DNA of 64,000 nt. Source: Persicaria tinctoria. Taxonomy: Eukaryota; Streptophyta; Magnoliopsida; Caryophyllales; Polygonaceae. Under the pieces are notes generated by a model, which saw only the letters and a program-made list of their open reading frames with translations, was not told the origin of the DNA and ran no database searches. This document shows positions 1-11,077 of this stretch, in pieces. The stretch lies in contig JBANSL010000018.1 of the NCBI GenBank assembly GCA_037127255.1, positions 22,479,175-22,543,174 on the forward strand, written 5' to 3'. The number at the start of each line of letters is the position of its first letter. Positions within the stretch are counted from its first letter, which is position 1. The position numbers were made by a program, and so were the translations under genes.

Positions 1-907
1 GTACTAATCAACTGCTGGGAATTTGTAAGGTATATATATGAAACTCCTAAATTAAATGGTTAATTTGTGAAGTGCTTTTACTTAATAGGGAATGCCTAAT
101 TGCTTTTATGATGTAAATGGTTAATTTGTGAAAGCCCGTTTACGTGTATGATGAATTATTTTTCATGAATCATTAATGTTAAGAGTCATTAAGGGTCTTG
201 GTATTTAATAATTGATTTATTTATAAACCTATTTTTTTTTTTGAAAAAGATGTCATCATGTGAGGGATAATTGTGCCAATAAATTAAGGGGTCATTTTGC
301 ACACGACATGCTATTCCCATTCCGTGTAATAATTTAGATTTTTTCAAGAGTCATTACGATTGATAGTCATTAAGGACCCTAATAACACAATTTTTATAGG
401 TTTATATATATAGATTTGTAGATAGATAGATAGATATACAAACATACCTGTCTATCTTACTATATATATATCATATATGTTCTGTGAAATTCTAGTATAA
501 AAATAATTGACAATATGAAAATAACCTATCAATGTTACGCAATAAGTTTGACACCTTTCAATATTTTGGTCCTTGAATGACATGCCTAAGATATATCATA
601 TATACTTTCAACTATATCAATTCAAGTCTACTCTAATTATATATACGGTCTTTTTATTCTTTATCTTATGGATATAAGATAAGAATCAGATCGGAAACGA
701 TTTCTTATTAAAAACAAAGTGTACCCTAAGAATTTAATTCAAAACTTGGCTAAAGCAATTAAATTAAGGAAGTATTTTTTCTAATAAAAGAATCTTATAG
801 AAAAACCTTTATGATAATGTATCCCATGTCAAGAGATTACAGTTGATCATTAGCAAATAACGATTATAAGCTACGTGTACATAACTTTGTTCTATTATAT
901 AAGAAAA
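1..907. other. AT-rich intergenic stretch
   Basis: No ORF or RNA gene is supported here. A short phrase (AAATGGTTAATTTGTGAA) appears twice, near positions 54 and 115, and AGTCATTAAGG appears twice, near 183 and 373. Both look like remnants of old local duplications. No terminal inverted repeat was found. Confidence 0.6.
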
Positions 908-2399
908 CTAGTGTAAGCCCCGTCCCGTGCACGGAGAATACATTAACATAATATTATAAATAATTTAGATAGATTCCAATAAATAATATAAATAATAATC
1001 TAAATATAAATAATTTTTCCACCAAAAAATAATAGATATCAATAAAATTAGTTTGATAGATTATATATAATATAAATACTCCGTATTTTTTTAAGTAGAT
1101 TCTCTCAAAATATAAACATATTTCACATTTATCAGGTAAAGGTTTTTTTTTTTTCTAATCTACCATTAATTGAATCTTATGTAATTTAATAGCTAACCAA
1201 TTTATAAAAATATTTTTTTTATAAAATATATATGATATGTTTATTATGTTAGTTTACTAAAATAGCTATGCATAGATAGATTGTGGCTACATAATATTTT
1301 TAAAAATATTTTTAGGCTCAAAAAATAATATAGATATAAATAAAATAACTATTATTAGATAATTATTTTTTATATAAATAATTTGTTTTTCACCAAAAAA
1401 TAATCTACATATAAATAAAATAGCACTTATCAAATATTACATATTTATCTATTAATATTATTGGTAAGTATGACTATGAAATATTTTATATTTATATTTT
1501 TGTCAATCAACTTAAAAATTTAAATAGATGAATGGTGACTTATATAACTTTCTATAAATTATAACAACATATTATTTTATTAATTTAAAATAGCTCTTAT
1601 CAAATACTACATATTTATCTATTAATATTTTTGGTAAGTATGACTATAAAATATTTTATATTTATATTTTTGTCAATCAACTAAAATGTATAGATAGATC
1701 ATAGATGGAGATGTTAATGTATGTATTCATACAGTAAAATAAAATTATCTATTAATGTTTCATACTCATTAGTCCGTATTAGATAGATCATAGATGAGTC
1801 TATACATTTTTATCTATTAATATCTAATCTTTTTTAACTATATGAGTTAATGGTAAAATAATTATCTAATCTTTCAAATAATGAGTATGAAACATAAATC
1901 TATGTTAATCTATAAATATAAAATATAAATATTTTATATTTATATTTATATTTTTAATGTACACTATAAATGATTTAAAAATTTTATGAAATTTTATTTT
2001 TTTTATATTCATACTTATTAATAATGAGTATGAAACATAAAAAATAGATAAAAATAAAATAATTATCTAATCTTTTTTAATTATTATTATCATTATTATA
2101 ATGTTGGGTGATATATATGACATATATTTTTATAAGATATTTGGAAGGAAATGTCTATCTATCCAAAGTGGTTTATAAGATATTTCATCTATCCAATTAT
2201 ATGAGTTAATGGTAAAATAAAATAATTATTTAATCATTTTTAATTATATAGATTAGAACTATCTAATTATTTTTTATTAGATTTCCTTTTTGACGGGAGA
2301 AAACTCTACGAGACGCACTCTCGCGCCGCCACGTAGGCAGATTCACTCACGTGCCGCCACACAGACACCAATGCATCGGTTTTAGTATATGTATATAGA
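908..2399 (-). mobile_element. Non-autonomous Helitron, reverse orientation
   Basis: Read on the minus strand, the element starts TCTATATACATATACTAAAA and ends with a GC-rich hairpin (CCGTGCACGG) a few bases before CTAG. The insertion lies between A and T, as Helitrons require (5' TC, 3' hairpin plus CTRR, no TSD). The body is very AT-rich with no Rep/helicase coding capacity, so it is a non-autonomous copy. A second copy of the same layout lies at 57525-59395. The termini are seen directly; assignment to Helitrons is from family knowledge. Confidence 0.78.
1421..1683. repeat. About 93-bp direct repeat inside the Helitron
   Basis: The segment 1421-1513 recurs at 1591-1683 (period 170) with few differences. 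Both copies contain GGTAAGTATGACTAT followed by a long AT-rich stretch and GTCAATCAACT. This is a partial internal duplication of the Helitron body. Confidence 0.7.
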
Positions 2400-2487
2400 T
2401 TATTGGTGTTGTTATTTACATCCAAAATTTTTACTATTTACACTCAAAATTAAAGTTTTTATTTATTTTTAAATAAACCCTACATCT

Positions 2488-2513
2488 CTTGAGTTACATA
2501 TGTGTAACTCAAG
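2488..2513. repeat. Perfect 11-bp hairpin
   Basis: CTTGAGTTACA and TGTAACTCAAG are perfect inverted copies separated by TATG. The hairpin lies inside the outer MITE, just inside its left TIR. It has no obvious flanking T-run, so it is not a clear terminator. Confidence 0.7.
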
Positions 2514-2583
2514 AAGGGTAGGATATATATATAGAAAAAAAACAGCTATGCATTTTAGTCACAACCATGACTCAAGAGACGTA

Positions 2584-2838
2584 CACCCTGTTTGGAAGGT
2601 GGAATTTGGTGGGATTTTTAGGAAGGGAAGTGATGGGAAAATAAAATTGGTGTTTGGGTGGACAATCGAGGGGAAGGGAAGGGATCACAAAGGTGGGTAA
2701 CTGCCCAATTTGATGGGATTTCACACCCCATCAAAACAGTGGAATTTGATGGGAAAGTGAAATTCCTCCCCTTCCTTTCTCTTTCCCAATTTCCCACCCC
2801 TTCCCTCCCCTAAAAAAACCAGGTGCCAAACACTCGTG
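2584..2838. mobile_element. Nested short MITE
   Basis: The ends CACCCTGTTTGG and (reverse complement) CACGAGTGTTTGG form short imperfect TIRs. The interior is rich in GGGAAGGG/CCCTTCCC and GTGGAATTTGATGGG motifs on both strands, suggesting a foldback. The interruption of the outer MITE's symmetry at this point suggests insertion into it. No TSD could be assigned. Confidence 0.45.
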
Positions 2839-3409
2839 TAGGGTTTATTTTTTTAAAAAAAATTAATTTTGGGATGAAGATAGTAAAGTTTTAGGGGTAG
2901 ATAACACCCCTAAAATTATGGCTGATTTGCATGGATATACCATTTCATGGTCCACTTTGCAAAAATAACCTACACCCACAAAATTGGCAAAGGAATGACA
3001 AATTGTCATTCTTGCAAATTAATCCCAACCGGTTGCCGGTTACACTTTGCACAAACCCGGAAAGAGGGTGTGAAAAGTTTGGACACGTGTCGAATGGAAA
3101 GAGGGTGGGAGAGAGAGTTGGGGGAGAGAAAGAGACCCATTTAATTGTTTTAAACTAAATTTCAAGCATTTTTATTTGTTAAAATTCAAAAAATAAATTT
3201 ATTTTTGAACTTAATTTAATTTTATCTATCTATAGACACCCACTTTGTATATGTTTATGGAAAAAAATATTTCGAAGTAAAGTTTGGTCTATATCGCATA
3301 TTGATCTCAATTTGGAGTATGGCATGGATAACCATTTGGATGGCAAATACAACAATTCAGCTGGCACAGAAATTCACACAACTGGCAAGGTAAACCAGAA
3401 AACCTGGGC

Positions 3410-3605
3410 AGAACCGACAATCGTTGCTCCGGAGATGAAAGGTAAAGCTCTCGACGTGGAAACGATTAAACAATTAAGACCTAAACCAAAAACTACAAAG
3501 TACTAAAGTTCCTAACCAATACATAACAAGTTAAGTACAAAACAACATAATGGGTAGAACCGACAATCGTTGCTTCGGAGATGAAAGGTAAAGCTCCCGA
3601 CGTGA
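3410..3605. repeat. Direct duplication of about 50 bp
   Basis: The segment around 3410-3463 (AACCGACAATCGTTGCTYCG, then GAGATGAAAGGTAAAGCTC) recurs around 3555-3605. The pair lies in the MULE-like element. It may be a duplicated exon or splice-donor piece (GGTAAAG), but that is inference. Nothing else recognisable was seen between 3.6 and 5.7 kb apart from two copies of TATGCCGCTCGTCGT near 4220 and 5711. Confidence 0.55.
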
Positions 3606-5771
3606 ACATGGAGGAGGGGGCAATGCTCATAGAGGGGAGCATGTCGTTTGGGTCCGTCGGGAGCAAGATAATGGAGACAAGCAGGTACCCGTCTTGGGGA
3701 GAGTTCCTTCGCTGGAAGCGTCGGAGGACATAAGCAAGCGTGGCGTGGCAAGATGAAGAAATTGATGTCTAGTTGGGTAACTCTTCTTTTGCGTAGTCGA
3801 ATGTAGTATTTTGTTAGTTTGCTTGTAACTCAATGACACTTTGGGATTTTGGTGGTTTTGAATGTACATAACTGGTCGTTTAGTTTGTCGACGATGCAAA
3901 AGACAAATGTATGCGATTTTTTGTTTACTAGCCAGTATATGATTTTCCCAAGCCAATAAAATCAAAGTCTATGCCAATAAGATAATAACCCCTGCCACAT
4001 CTTATTTATCTCATAAACTTCTCATCCTAAGTATATCGACCATTAAACTCAAACGAAATGCATCATAACGCAGAATTCACAATAACCATCCATAACACAT
4101 ATAAACAAGTGACCACAAGACCACAACATACCTTATCAGTAATCAAACACAAGTCATCCAAAAGGTGAAAACGATTAAACAATTAAAACCTAAGTAAGTG
4201 TGGAATGGTAAGGTCATCATATGCCGCTCGTCGTACAGACGCCTTTTCTTTTCAGTCGGCGAAGGATGGTTTTTGTTATTTTGCATGAACTCAAGGTAAA
4301 GTATGTAGTTGTCTATTTTGTTTGCCTAAGATGCGAAACCCGAATATTTGCGATGCAAATTACTAGCCATTAGATATTATTATCTAACCAGTGACAACGA
4401 TGTCTTAGCCAATGTAGAAGTAACCCCTGTCGGATCTCGTCTTAGCCAATATAAGACTAATCCCTGTCAGATCTTGTGTCAATCTCAGAAACTTCCCAGC
4501 AGCAGGATAGACAATATTAAGCACAAACTAAAGCAGTCAGAACAACATTCAAAACAACCAACCATAAAACCATCCATACATAAATCCAGAACATAAGGGA
4601 TCAACCATAAAAAAGGGAGGAAATGTTTTAGACCTAAAACAAACACAACGAATTAAGTACTAAAGCTAAAGTCGGCTGCTTTCCTTCAACATCTTCCAGT
4701 GTGCAGCAGCAAGGGCTTGGTTCATGCGATCCAGGAGGCCCATATTTGAGAAGTGGTTAGATCTCCCTCTAAAGCTAATGTCGGTCGCACATATATCCCA
4801 CTTCACGATTAATATATATCACCAACGCAAATACAACAATATGAAGTTGCATACGAGACCACATGCATGATTGTCTTGCCAATGTCAGATCACGTTTGAT
4901 TCCTAACACGACAAAAAGTATTCCCTCCTTTAACTCTAGTCATGGCCGCTCGGTGTGAACCTGTGACATCATTGAACAACCTGTTCAGAGGTTGGTAACA
5001 CCAATGACAGTAAATAAAAAAAGCTAGCCAGTACTGAAATAATTCTTGCCATTAAAAAAAGAATGCCTGCCATGATAGAAATGCCAATTTACCTGTAAGC
5101 ATGTGATTTAGTTACTAGCTGGAGAGCAGAAGCAGTTTGGGTTGCGAGGCAATGGCGATTTACACCCTGCAGATTGATACACCACTTGTTAAAACAGGTG
5201 TTCAATCCTCCATAACTATACTGGAAATTAGGATTCCAGATTTTTATCCACATTACTTAATCTTGTCAACAAAACCTAAGAAAGATATTTGACATCTTCT
5301 CCATTATTATCCCCAATTCAAGATTCAATTGATTGTTCTTGGCAGAAATCGGTTGTGCATTCCCCTTCAAAAAGATCTTAAGAGTTTCAATTGGTTTAAA
5401 ACTTAAACTAATAAAGATACATTCTTGAAGCTACAAACCAATTTTTGGGCAAAATACTTAATGCATTCCACCAGGCACCACATTTACAACCACAACCCAC
5501 CATTTCTGCAAGTTGAGTTCTAATTAGGCAAACAAAAAATTACCCTCTTTCTTTTTCTTTTTTAAGAATTGAAAAAAGAAAGCGAGTAATTTGGGTGAAA
5601 TTAAAGTAAACCACTGCCAATCTTTCTCAAAATGAATCAACAATTGAACCTTAAAGGGGCAAGATTCGATTTAACACTGACAGAAAATTAACAGGAGGCA
5701 AGAAAATTAATATGCCGCTCGTCGTTCAAGGTCCGCCATAGATAGAGAGAAAAGGGGAGGGAGAGAAGCAC

Positions 5772-6101
5772 TCACTGACTCCAATCCGCCATAGATGAGA
5801 GCGGGTTCGAACTACGTTCGGGCTTACCGAATTCGATCCATTCCTCGAGGAGGGCGACTTCATTGGAGGGTGAGAAAACGAACAGCGAGGGAGGGGAGAT
5901 GAGGGCTCGATGTGGGGTCAAGGGGGCATGAGCTGGTTGGGTTCTAGGCTCGGGGGGTGCGGGTGAGGGTGGCGGTTCGAACGGTGGTGGTTGGGTGGCC
6001 GGAGGTGGCTCGTGGAGGGCAGGGAACGGCCGGAGAGAAGAAGGAGGCGGGGCGGTGAGGGTTTTGTTCAACAGGAATAGTGACCTATGAAAGGGGGTCA
6101 T
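5772..6101 (-). CDS. Proline-rich hypothetical ORF inside MULE TIR
   Basis: A 109-codon ORF starts at 6101, just inside the right TIR of the MULE-like element, and reads inward. Residues 15-65 are dominated by proline-rich runs with alternating PPPS and PEP motifs; the C-terminal third contains an acidic FSPSNEVALLEEW stretch. The final codons overlap a plausible splice donor (GTGAGTG on the minus strand, near 5778), so this may be a first exon rather than a complete protein. No family is recognised. TIR-proximal ORFs in non-autonomous MULEs are often captured host fragments, which is the inference here. Confidence 0.35.
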   Translation of the reverse strand: MTPFHRSLFLLNKTLTAPPPSSLRPFPALHEPPPATQPPPFEPPPSPAPPEPRTQPAHAPLTPHRALISPPSLFVFSPSNEVALLEEWIEFGKPERSSNPLSSMADWSQ

Positions 6102-6718
6102 GTGAACCGGTTATTTTTGCCAATTTTTGGGCTTATTTGCTACTTTTGCAAATTTTGAAGAGGAATATCATTTTTGCAAAGATTTCAAATATTTGGCATA
6201 TTGGATGCTATTTACTGTAAAATTATTGACACTCATCGAAACTAGAGAGAGAGAGAGAGATTCATTTATCAAGATTTCGGACACTTTGTTTATACGGCAA
6301 TATTATACGGAGTATGGTTGATAGTACTCCGTATTTGTAAAATTGATTTGAAGGATACACTTTCCAAGATTCAGTGGAAGTTTTGATTAGATGGTTTGTG
6401 AGATTGTAGCTAACTAAAGGAATCCAATGTTTAAGCAATCTGGGCCTTCCAATTTTGAAAGATACATGTTGATTGAATAAAAATTACTACTATGAAGAAC
6501 ACGAAAAGTCTACCAATTAATCAAATTTACTATGAAAAACAGGAAAAGTCTACATTTACTCCTAGTATAAAAGTAAATATTGTACACTACCAATCAAATT
6601 TTATGATTCCCACCCACATGTTTGAAAGAGAAAATAAACTATGTAGTAGATGATATATAGGAATATTATTTTTTTTTTTAAAAAAAAATTGTAAGTACAA
6701 CAATATAAAATCATAGAT

Positions 6719-7532
6719 GCATCCTTCCTCCTGTCCAATCAATCGGTGTTACATAACCCTTATTCTGGGATGCTCTGCTCGATTTCTGCCCTCTCGTCTG
6801 TTTGGTGTTGGGGCTCGAAATTTGCCCTCACGCCCGTCACACCTTTCTTCCCCGATGCATCCTTCCCGGGTGGGGTGTGGTGGTCGTCGATTTTGGTTGA
6901 TCGGCTACCCGGTGGTCCACAAAGTCCCTTTCGGGGCTGGACGACGACCGCCTGTGCAGTGGCGTGCTCCTGTCGATGCACATGGTCGTCAATGAAAAAT
7001 CAGCCCGGAAGCAAATAATAATAAATAATAATTGTAGTAAATTTTAATTTATAACTATAAATAAATAATCCCCGGTTTGAGTTAATTTATCTCCCGTTTG
7101 GGTTTATGGTGCGTTTTCGATTCAGGTAGTGTTGCTCTGCGGTTTGGGGGATTAGCTTCTCTTCTTCGGTTGATGGGGTTCTGGCTGTTCGGAGTCGGGT
7201 CAGGCTGGGGTCGTGGCAGTGTGTATCGAGGCGTCTCCTTTTTCCGGAATACTGCTTCCTTGGAGGTTCGTCTTCACTGCCCACAGGTGCCTCCTGATGT
7301 ACCGCTGGCCTGCGGTGTTGCTGTCGGTAGCGCTTGGCTTCGTTCGTTCGTCTACGTCCGCATCTCGTCCGGTTTAGTGGGGCTTGTTTATCTTTGTAGA
7401 GCCCTTTGCTTGTTTCTTGCACCCTCGTTGTAATTTGTCTCTTTTTGACGGTTTCCGTCTGTCGACTTGTCGACCTTCGAGGTCCAGGTTTGTCTGGCCT
7501 CGAATTATTTTCTAATAAAAAAATAAATAAAA
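6719..7532 (+). mobile_element. 5'-truncated L1-type LINE copy
   Basis: The insertion is flanked by a perfect 14-bp TSD, ATAAAATCATAGAT (6705-6718 and 7533-7546). The 3' end is an A-rich tail (AATAAAAAAATAAATAAAA) as in L1 retroposition. The interior is GC-richer than the surroundings, has no intact ORF and resembles a LINE 3' end region. An AT block at about 7014-7075 interrupts the GC-rich body. The TSD and tail are seen; L1 assignment is inference. Confidence 0.7.
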
Positions 7533-7606
7533 ATAAAATCATAGATTCAGAAAAAAAAGATGTCAATCATTATATGTAGTTCTAACAAAGACATCAATCA
7601 CTTGTA

Positions 7607-7821
7607 CCACCTCCATCCTAAAATACATGAGCTTTTAGCATTTTTGCACAAGCACAAGCATTTTTGCACAAGTATTATTTTTTATCACACACTAGACATT
7701 TTAACCAATCAAATTCTTTTAAAAAGTCAAAAATACATAAATCAATACAAATCATTACAATTCCTTACATAGAAAACATAAAAGCTCGTCTATTATTGGA
7801 TGGAAACTAATACGGATGGAG
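7607..7821. mobile_element. Stowaway/mariner-like MITE
   Basis: Flanked by TA dinucleotides. The left end CCACCTCCATCC and the right end (reverse complement CTCCATCCGTATTAG) match the common plant mariner-type CTCCATCC terminus. Subterminal copies of ACATGAGCTTTTA and its inverse lie inside. It has no coding capacity. Confidence 0.6.
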
Positions 7822-7823
7822 TA

Positions 7824-8540
7824 TTAAGCAAACAACAAATTTGTAAAAGAATACTTGTTCAAGGAAAATAAAGACATAGTAAAAGAAACATTATATTATA
7901 TTGTTTTGACCGCGATATTTATTCAATGTATTATTATATATCTCTTACATTAAATAAATACTTGCTTTTTATGATATTATTAAAAAGTCAATTGAAAAAA
8001 GTATAATAATTTTTTTTATCAAAAAAATACGTCCCTCACTTTTTATCATAAAAATATATATAAAAAATTAATATTTAACAAATCAATATACTACTCCGTA
8101 TTAATATCTTTAAAGAGTTTATGTAAATAAAATTATGTTAGTTTTTTTATTTAAAAATCAATATAAAATGAATTGTGTATATAAGTGTGGGTGATGTCCA
8201 CATTTATTAGGGAGTGTTATTATAATTGAAAATATCAATTTAATCATATTATTGTAGTTCTTTTAAATAAATAAATAAATTTATTGGATGAGACCCACAT
8301 GGATTGGTGATGAGAGGAGTACATAGGTTAGCAAGAAAAGAAGAAAGAGTTAGACTTGTAGACTTGGTTACTTTTTTACATAACCTTTTATATACCACAT
8401 ATCATGTTAGTATTTGTAGTGTAAAATTAAAAATTTTCACCTAGTGTAAATGTATCATGGTCCTGAAAAACACATCGACCTGATTACTCCGTATAAGAGT
8501 AACATCGACCCATTATGTACAAGAGTAATGAATGATATAA
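7824..8540. other. AT-rich intergenic stretch
   Basis: No ORF, TIR or RNA gene was recognised. The word ACTCCGTA occurs near 8094 and 8486; it recurs across the window. Confidence 0.6.
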
Positions 8541-8842
8541 GTTATCTTCATCGCTAATTTTTACTATTCACCGCTAACCACTGCATCTCATTGCGGTGAG
8601 TTTTAATCAGTATAACGAAGCCCAACGCAGTGTATAGCGGTGAACTAAGGCCGTACAATGAAGTCCACTGCACATACATGTAGTGGGTTGTGGGAACGGT
8701 GTCCATTACATTGAAGGCCACCGCATATTCCTACGGTGGGCTTCAAATCACCCTGGGATAGCCCGCCACATGTTCCTACGGTGGGATTTTGAATTCCAAA
8801 GTGGTGGTTCGGTGCCCACCGCATGTTTCTGCGGTGGCTTTT
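8541..8842 (+). repeat. Left terminal inverted repeat of OTU MULE
   Basis: The outer 70 bp match the inverse of 19125-19195 closely (CCGCTAACCACYGCATCTCATTG). Further in, CCACCGCA/TGCGGTGG words recur roughly every 40-60 bp on both strands (for example near 8582, 8717, 8735, 8817 and 8830). Iterated subterminal motifs are typical transposase binding sites in DNA transposons; that role here is inference. Confidence 0.7.
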
Positions 8843-8850
8843 GGCGTTAA

Positions 8851-8856
8851 TATATA
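8851..8856 (+). promoter_or_regulatory. Candidate TATA box of MULE gene
   Basis: TATATA lies just inside the left TIR, about 220 bp before the first good ATG (9073). A pyrimidine-rich leader separates the two. MULE genes are commonly driven from TIR promoters. Confidence 0.4.
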
Positions 8857-9072
8857 GGTGTGGGGGCCCCCTCGTAATGGTCATCCTCCATTTCCTTTTC
8901 GTTTTCGTCTGTCAACCTAAATATCAATCCATTTCACATTCCCGTTTTTGTGTTTCTGCCTTTTTCGTCATCTATTTTCGTCACTCAGTTAGGTTTTCAT
9001 ATCTTCATTTCTTCTCCTTTCCCTGCATTTCTTGTCTTTGTTTCTCCTAATCGTAATTCAGAAAGAAAAAAA

Positions 9073-9315
9073 ATGGTCACTGGAAGTACTCGTGGTGGAG
9101 GTCGGGGTCAGAGTGATGGCTGTGGTTGTGGCCATAGAGCGCGAGATCCATTACAGGTAACAATATTTCATATATTTGAAATGAAATATATTGTTGAAAA
9201 TTTAGAAGGTAGTGCTAACATAATATTTAACTTTGAAATGTAGCCGGCTCCGACGATACAGAGATGTGGTTGTGGACGTATTCGTGGAGGTCGGGGTACA
9301 GTTAGTCTGCGAGAG
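9073..9315 (+). CDS. First two exons of MULE gene (Gly/Arg/Cys-rich)
   Basis: Exon 1 (9073-9156, 28 codons) starts at an ATG in an A-rich context and encodes a basic GRGQSDGCGCGHRARD tail. It ends at a good donor (CAG/GTAACA). The intron ends TGTAG at 9243, and exon 2 (9244-9315, 24 codons) continues in phase with a similar CGCGRIRGGRG stretch before GAG/GTATGT. Two successive exons in phase with matching composition support a real gene start. RGG-type stretches often bind nucleic acid; no named domain is recognised. Further candidate coding at 9610-9770 contains a stop and a frame change. Confidence 0.45.
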
Positions 9316-9820
9316 GTATGTGTAAATTATTATAGCGGTCTATTTAGTGGTTATGTGAACATGTTCTATAATTTCGTTATTGTTTAGCAAATGATAATAA
9401 TTGAATCGCATTATGTATAGATTACTTAGATGAAGCATGAAGGTAACTTAAATTGAATCAAAATAAAGTATAAGTATAATTTTGTTGAATCAAAATAGAG
9501 AATATAATAAATCATTATGCGTCGTCTAGAATAAGGATTCGTCCTTTTAATCAATAGAAATTAGAATTTTGTTGTAATCGTATACATACTCTATCCCGAG
9601 GATTAACATACAGGGTGATTTTGCGGATCGCACGTAGCGTTGCTGTTAAGGAAAGACATGCTTTGTGTGAATCGCATGACCAAATTAAGTGTATACCTTG
9701 TGGTATGCAGATTGAGCGTATCTTAGGAGCCGATGAGAGTGGTGAGTCTTCTATAGTTGGTCAGTAGTTGACCAAGGTGATGTAGGATCACATGCTGCTG
9801 ATGCGACCGCGAAGTCTACT

Positions 9821-10400
9821 ATGGAGGCCATTGTGGAGAAGTTGATGATGACGCATCCTGGAGATCCAATAGATCACGTGGACGACGGCTTTGAGACTCA
9901 TAACTCGGTTTATGGCAGCTACTTAGGCAGTATGTTCGAGAGCAATCAGATGAACTCGTATGATGACACAACACTGTTTATCGGAGATGGCAGAGTTGGA
10001 TGTAGTCCTGCGAAGGTGGAAGGTGTCAGGAGTAGTGACGGTGGGCAGATCGACCCCATTTTCAGCGTTGATGAGTATGATTTTGAGAGGTTGACACCCT
10101 TATTTTCCCTCGACCAGCCAAGTGTACCATTGGGACCACAGTCCGTAATCTTCGACCGTGTTGTTAACGATGATATACAAATGGATGATGTTGATAGGGA
10201 CGGAGGTGGTTGTGCAAGGGAGGAGTTGGGCTGCACAGAGCAGGAGGGTGCGACACAGGAGTAGGAGCAGGAGGGTGCCCAAAAGGAGGAGCAAGAGGGT
10301 GCAGCCAAGGAGGAGGAGCAGGGGGTGTGACCCAAGAACAGGAGGATGCAGCCTAAGAGTAGGAGCATGAGGGTGTGTCCCAGAAGTAGGAGCTCGGAGG
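9821..10400 (+). pseudogene. Acidic MULE-encoded segment with E/Q-rich repeat tail
   Basis: A 147-codon open stretch (9821-10264) encodes a Met/Asp-rich acidic polypeptide with no recognised domain. In-frame sequence then runs into a degenerate minisatellite (about 10255-10400) of GGAGCAGGAGGGTGC-like units encoding EQEGA-type repeats, broken by stops. It lies between the first exons and the transposase core and is probably the variable N-terminal half of the MULE protein. Confidence 0.4.
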
Positions 10401-10428
10401 AGAGGATGTTGAGGAACCTGCCCCAATA

Positions 10429-10887
10429 CATGAGGGAGTGGGGGGCATCGCATTTTCATTTGCAAGGGGGTGGGGGTCCTCGACACTTGCACTTTTAATG
10501 CGGTGTTTTCCTCTTCCAAAGCCTCGACATGTATTTCTAACATTTCTATACGCCATCGTGGTTGTTGGTTTGCTACCTGCAATGAACGATTCTCTTCACG
10601 TATGATCTTTATCATCGACATGACAGTTTTTTAGCGTGGACTTCCTATGTAAAGCACCCCCTCATACTCTTTCATCATCCCTCGACGTATTTCGATGTTG
10701 CTTGAGCTGTCACTACTATATTCAGATATGTTTTGTCGGCGGATGTAATGGCCTCTACCCTCTCATCTCCCCCTATAAGAATGCCATCCGAATGTGCATT
10801 CTCCTCTATCGACAACAATGGCAGACGATACTCCCCATAGTGTCGTTCCTCAAACTTTCTTTGGTAAAAATTATATCTACTTTCCAT
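10429..10887 (-). pseudogene. Minus-strand coiled-coil fragment in MULE
   Basis: On the minus strand, codons from 10621 read a heptad-like, charged segment (IIREENRSLQVANQQ, then EALEEENTALK) that looks like a short coiled coil. Upstream, 10887-10675 gives another open stretch (YNFYQRKFEERHYGEYRLP) ending in a stop. They lie head-on to the MULE gene. They may be a second element gene or a captured piece; the family is not recognised. Confidence 0.35.
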
Positions 10888-11077
10888 GGTTGTATGTATT
10901 TTATTACTATAGTTATAGGTACTTGAATTCTGTAACTATATTAATCCAATAGGTGTGAGTTATGTGCTTAATATATTAACTCTAAGTTGAAGGTTAATCC
11001 AATGCAAGGGAAAGGAGAAGAAAGGAAGATTGAAGCTAGAGGAGAGAGAACAGTCACATAGGTAGGACTATAGTTGT

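Larger units (their letters stand above)
2405..2917. mobile_element. MITE with long imperfect terminal inverted repeats
   Basis: About 80 bp at the left end (GGTGTTGTTATTTACATCC ... AAATAAACCCTACA) matches the reverse complement of the right end, which ends near 2917. The inner boundary word AAATAAACCCTACA / TGTAGGGTTTATTT is perfect. There is no coding capacity. The TIR style resembles Mutator-type MITEs, but I could not find a convincing 9-bp TSD, so the superfamily is an inference. A second MITE sits inside it. Confidence 0.62.
2926..6215. mobile_element. Non-autonomous MULE-like element
   Basis: The left end (about 2926-3052) and the reverse complement of the right end (about 6100-6215) align over roughly 110 bp. 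Shared landmarks in order are GCATGG/GCATCC, CTTTGCAAAAATRA, TTTGC/TTGGCAAA and AACCGGTT. Long TIRs of this TTTGCAAA style are typical of plant MULEs and resemble those of the Ulp1-bearing MULE at 22.2-30.2 kb. The interior has no transposase. It holds a proline-rich ORF by the right TIR and an internal duplication. The exact ends and the 9-bp TSD are not resolved. Confidence 0.55.

Noticed and set aside
10100..10431. Leu/Pro/Ser-rich minus ORFs
   Set aside because: Antisense shadow of the EQEGA minisatellite; the coiled-coil part further upstream was kept.
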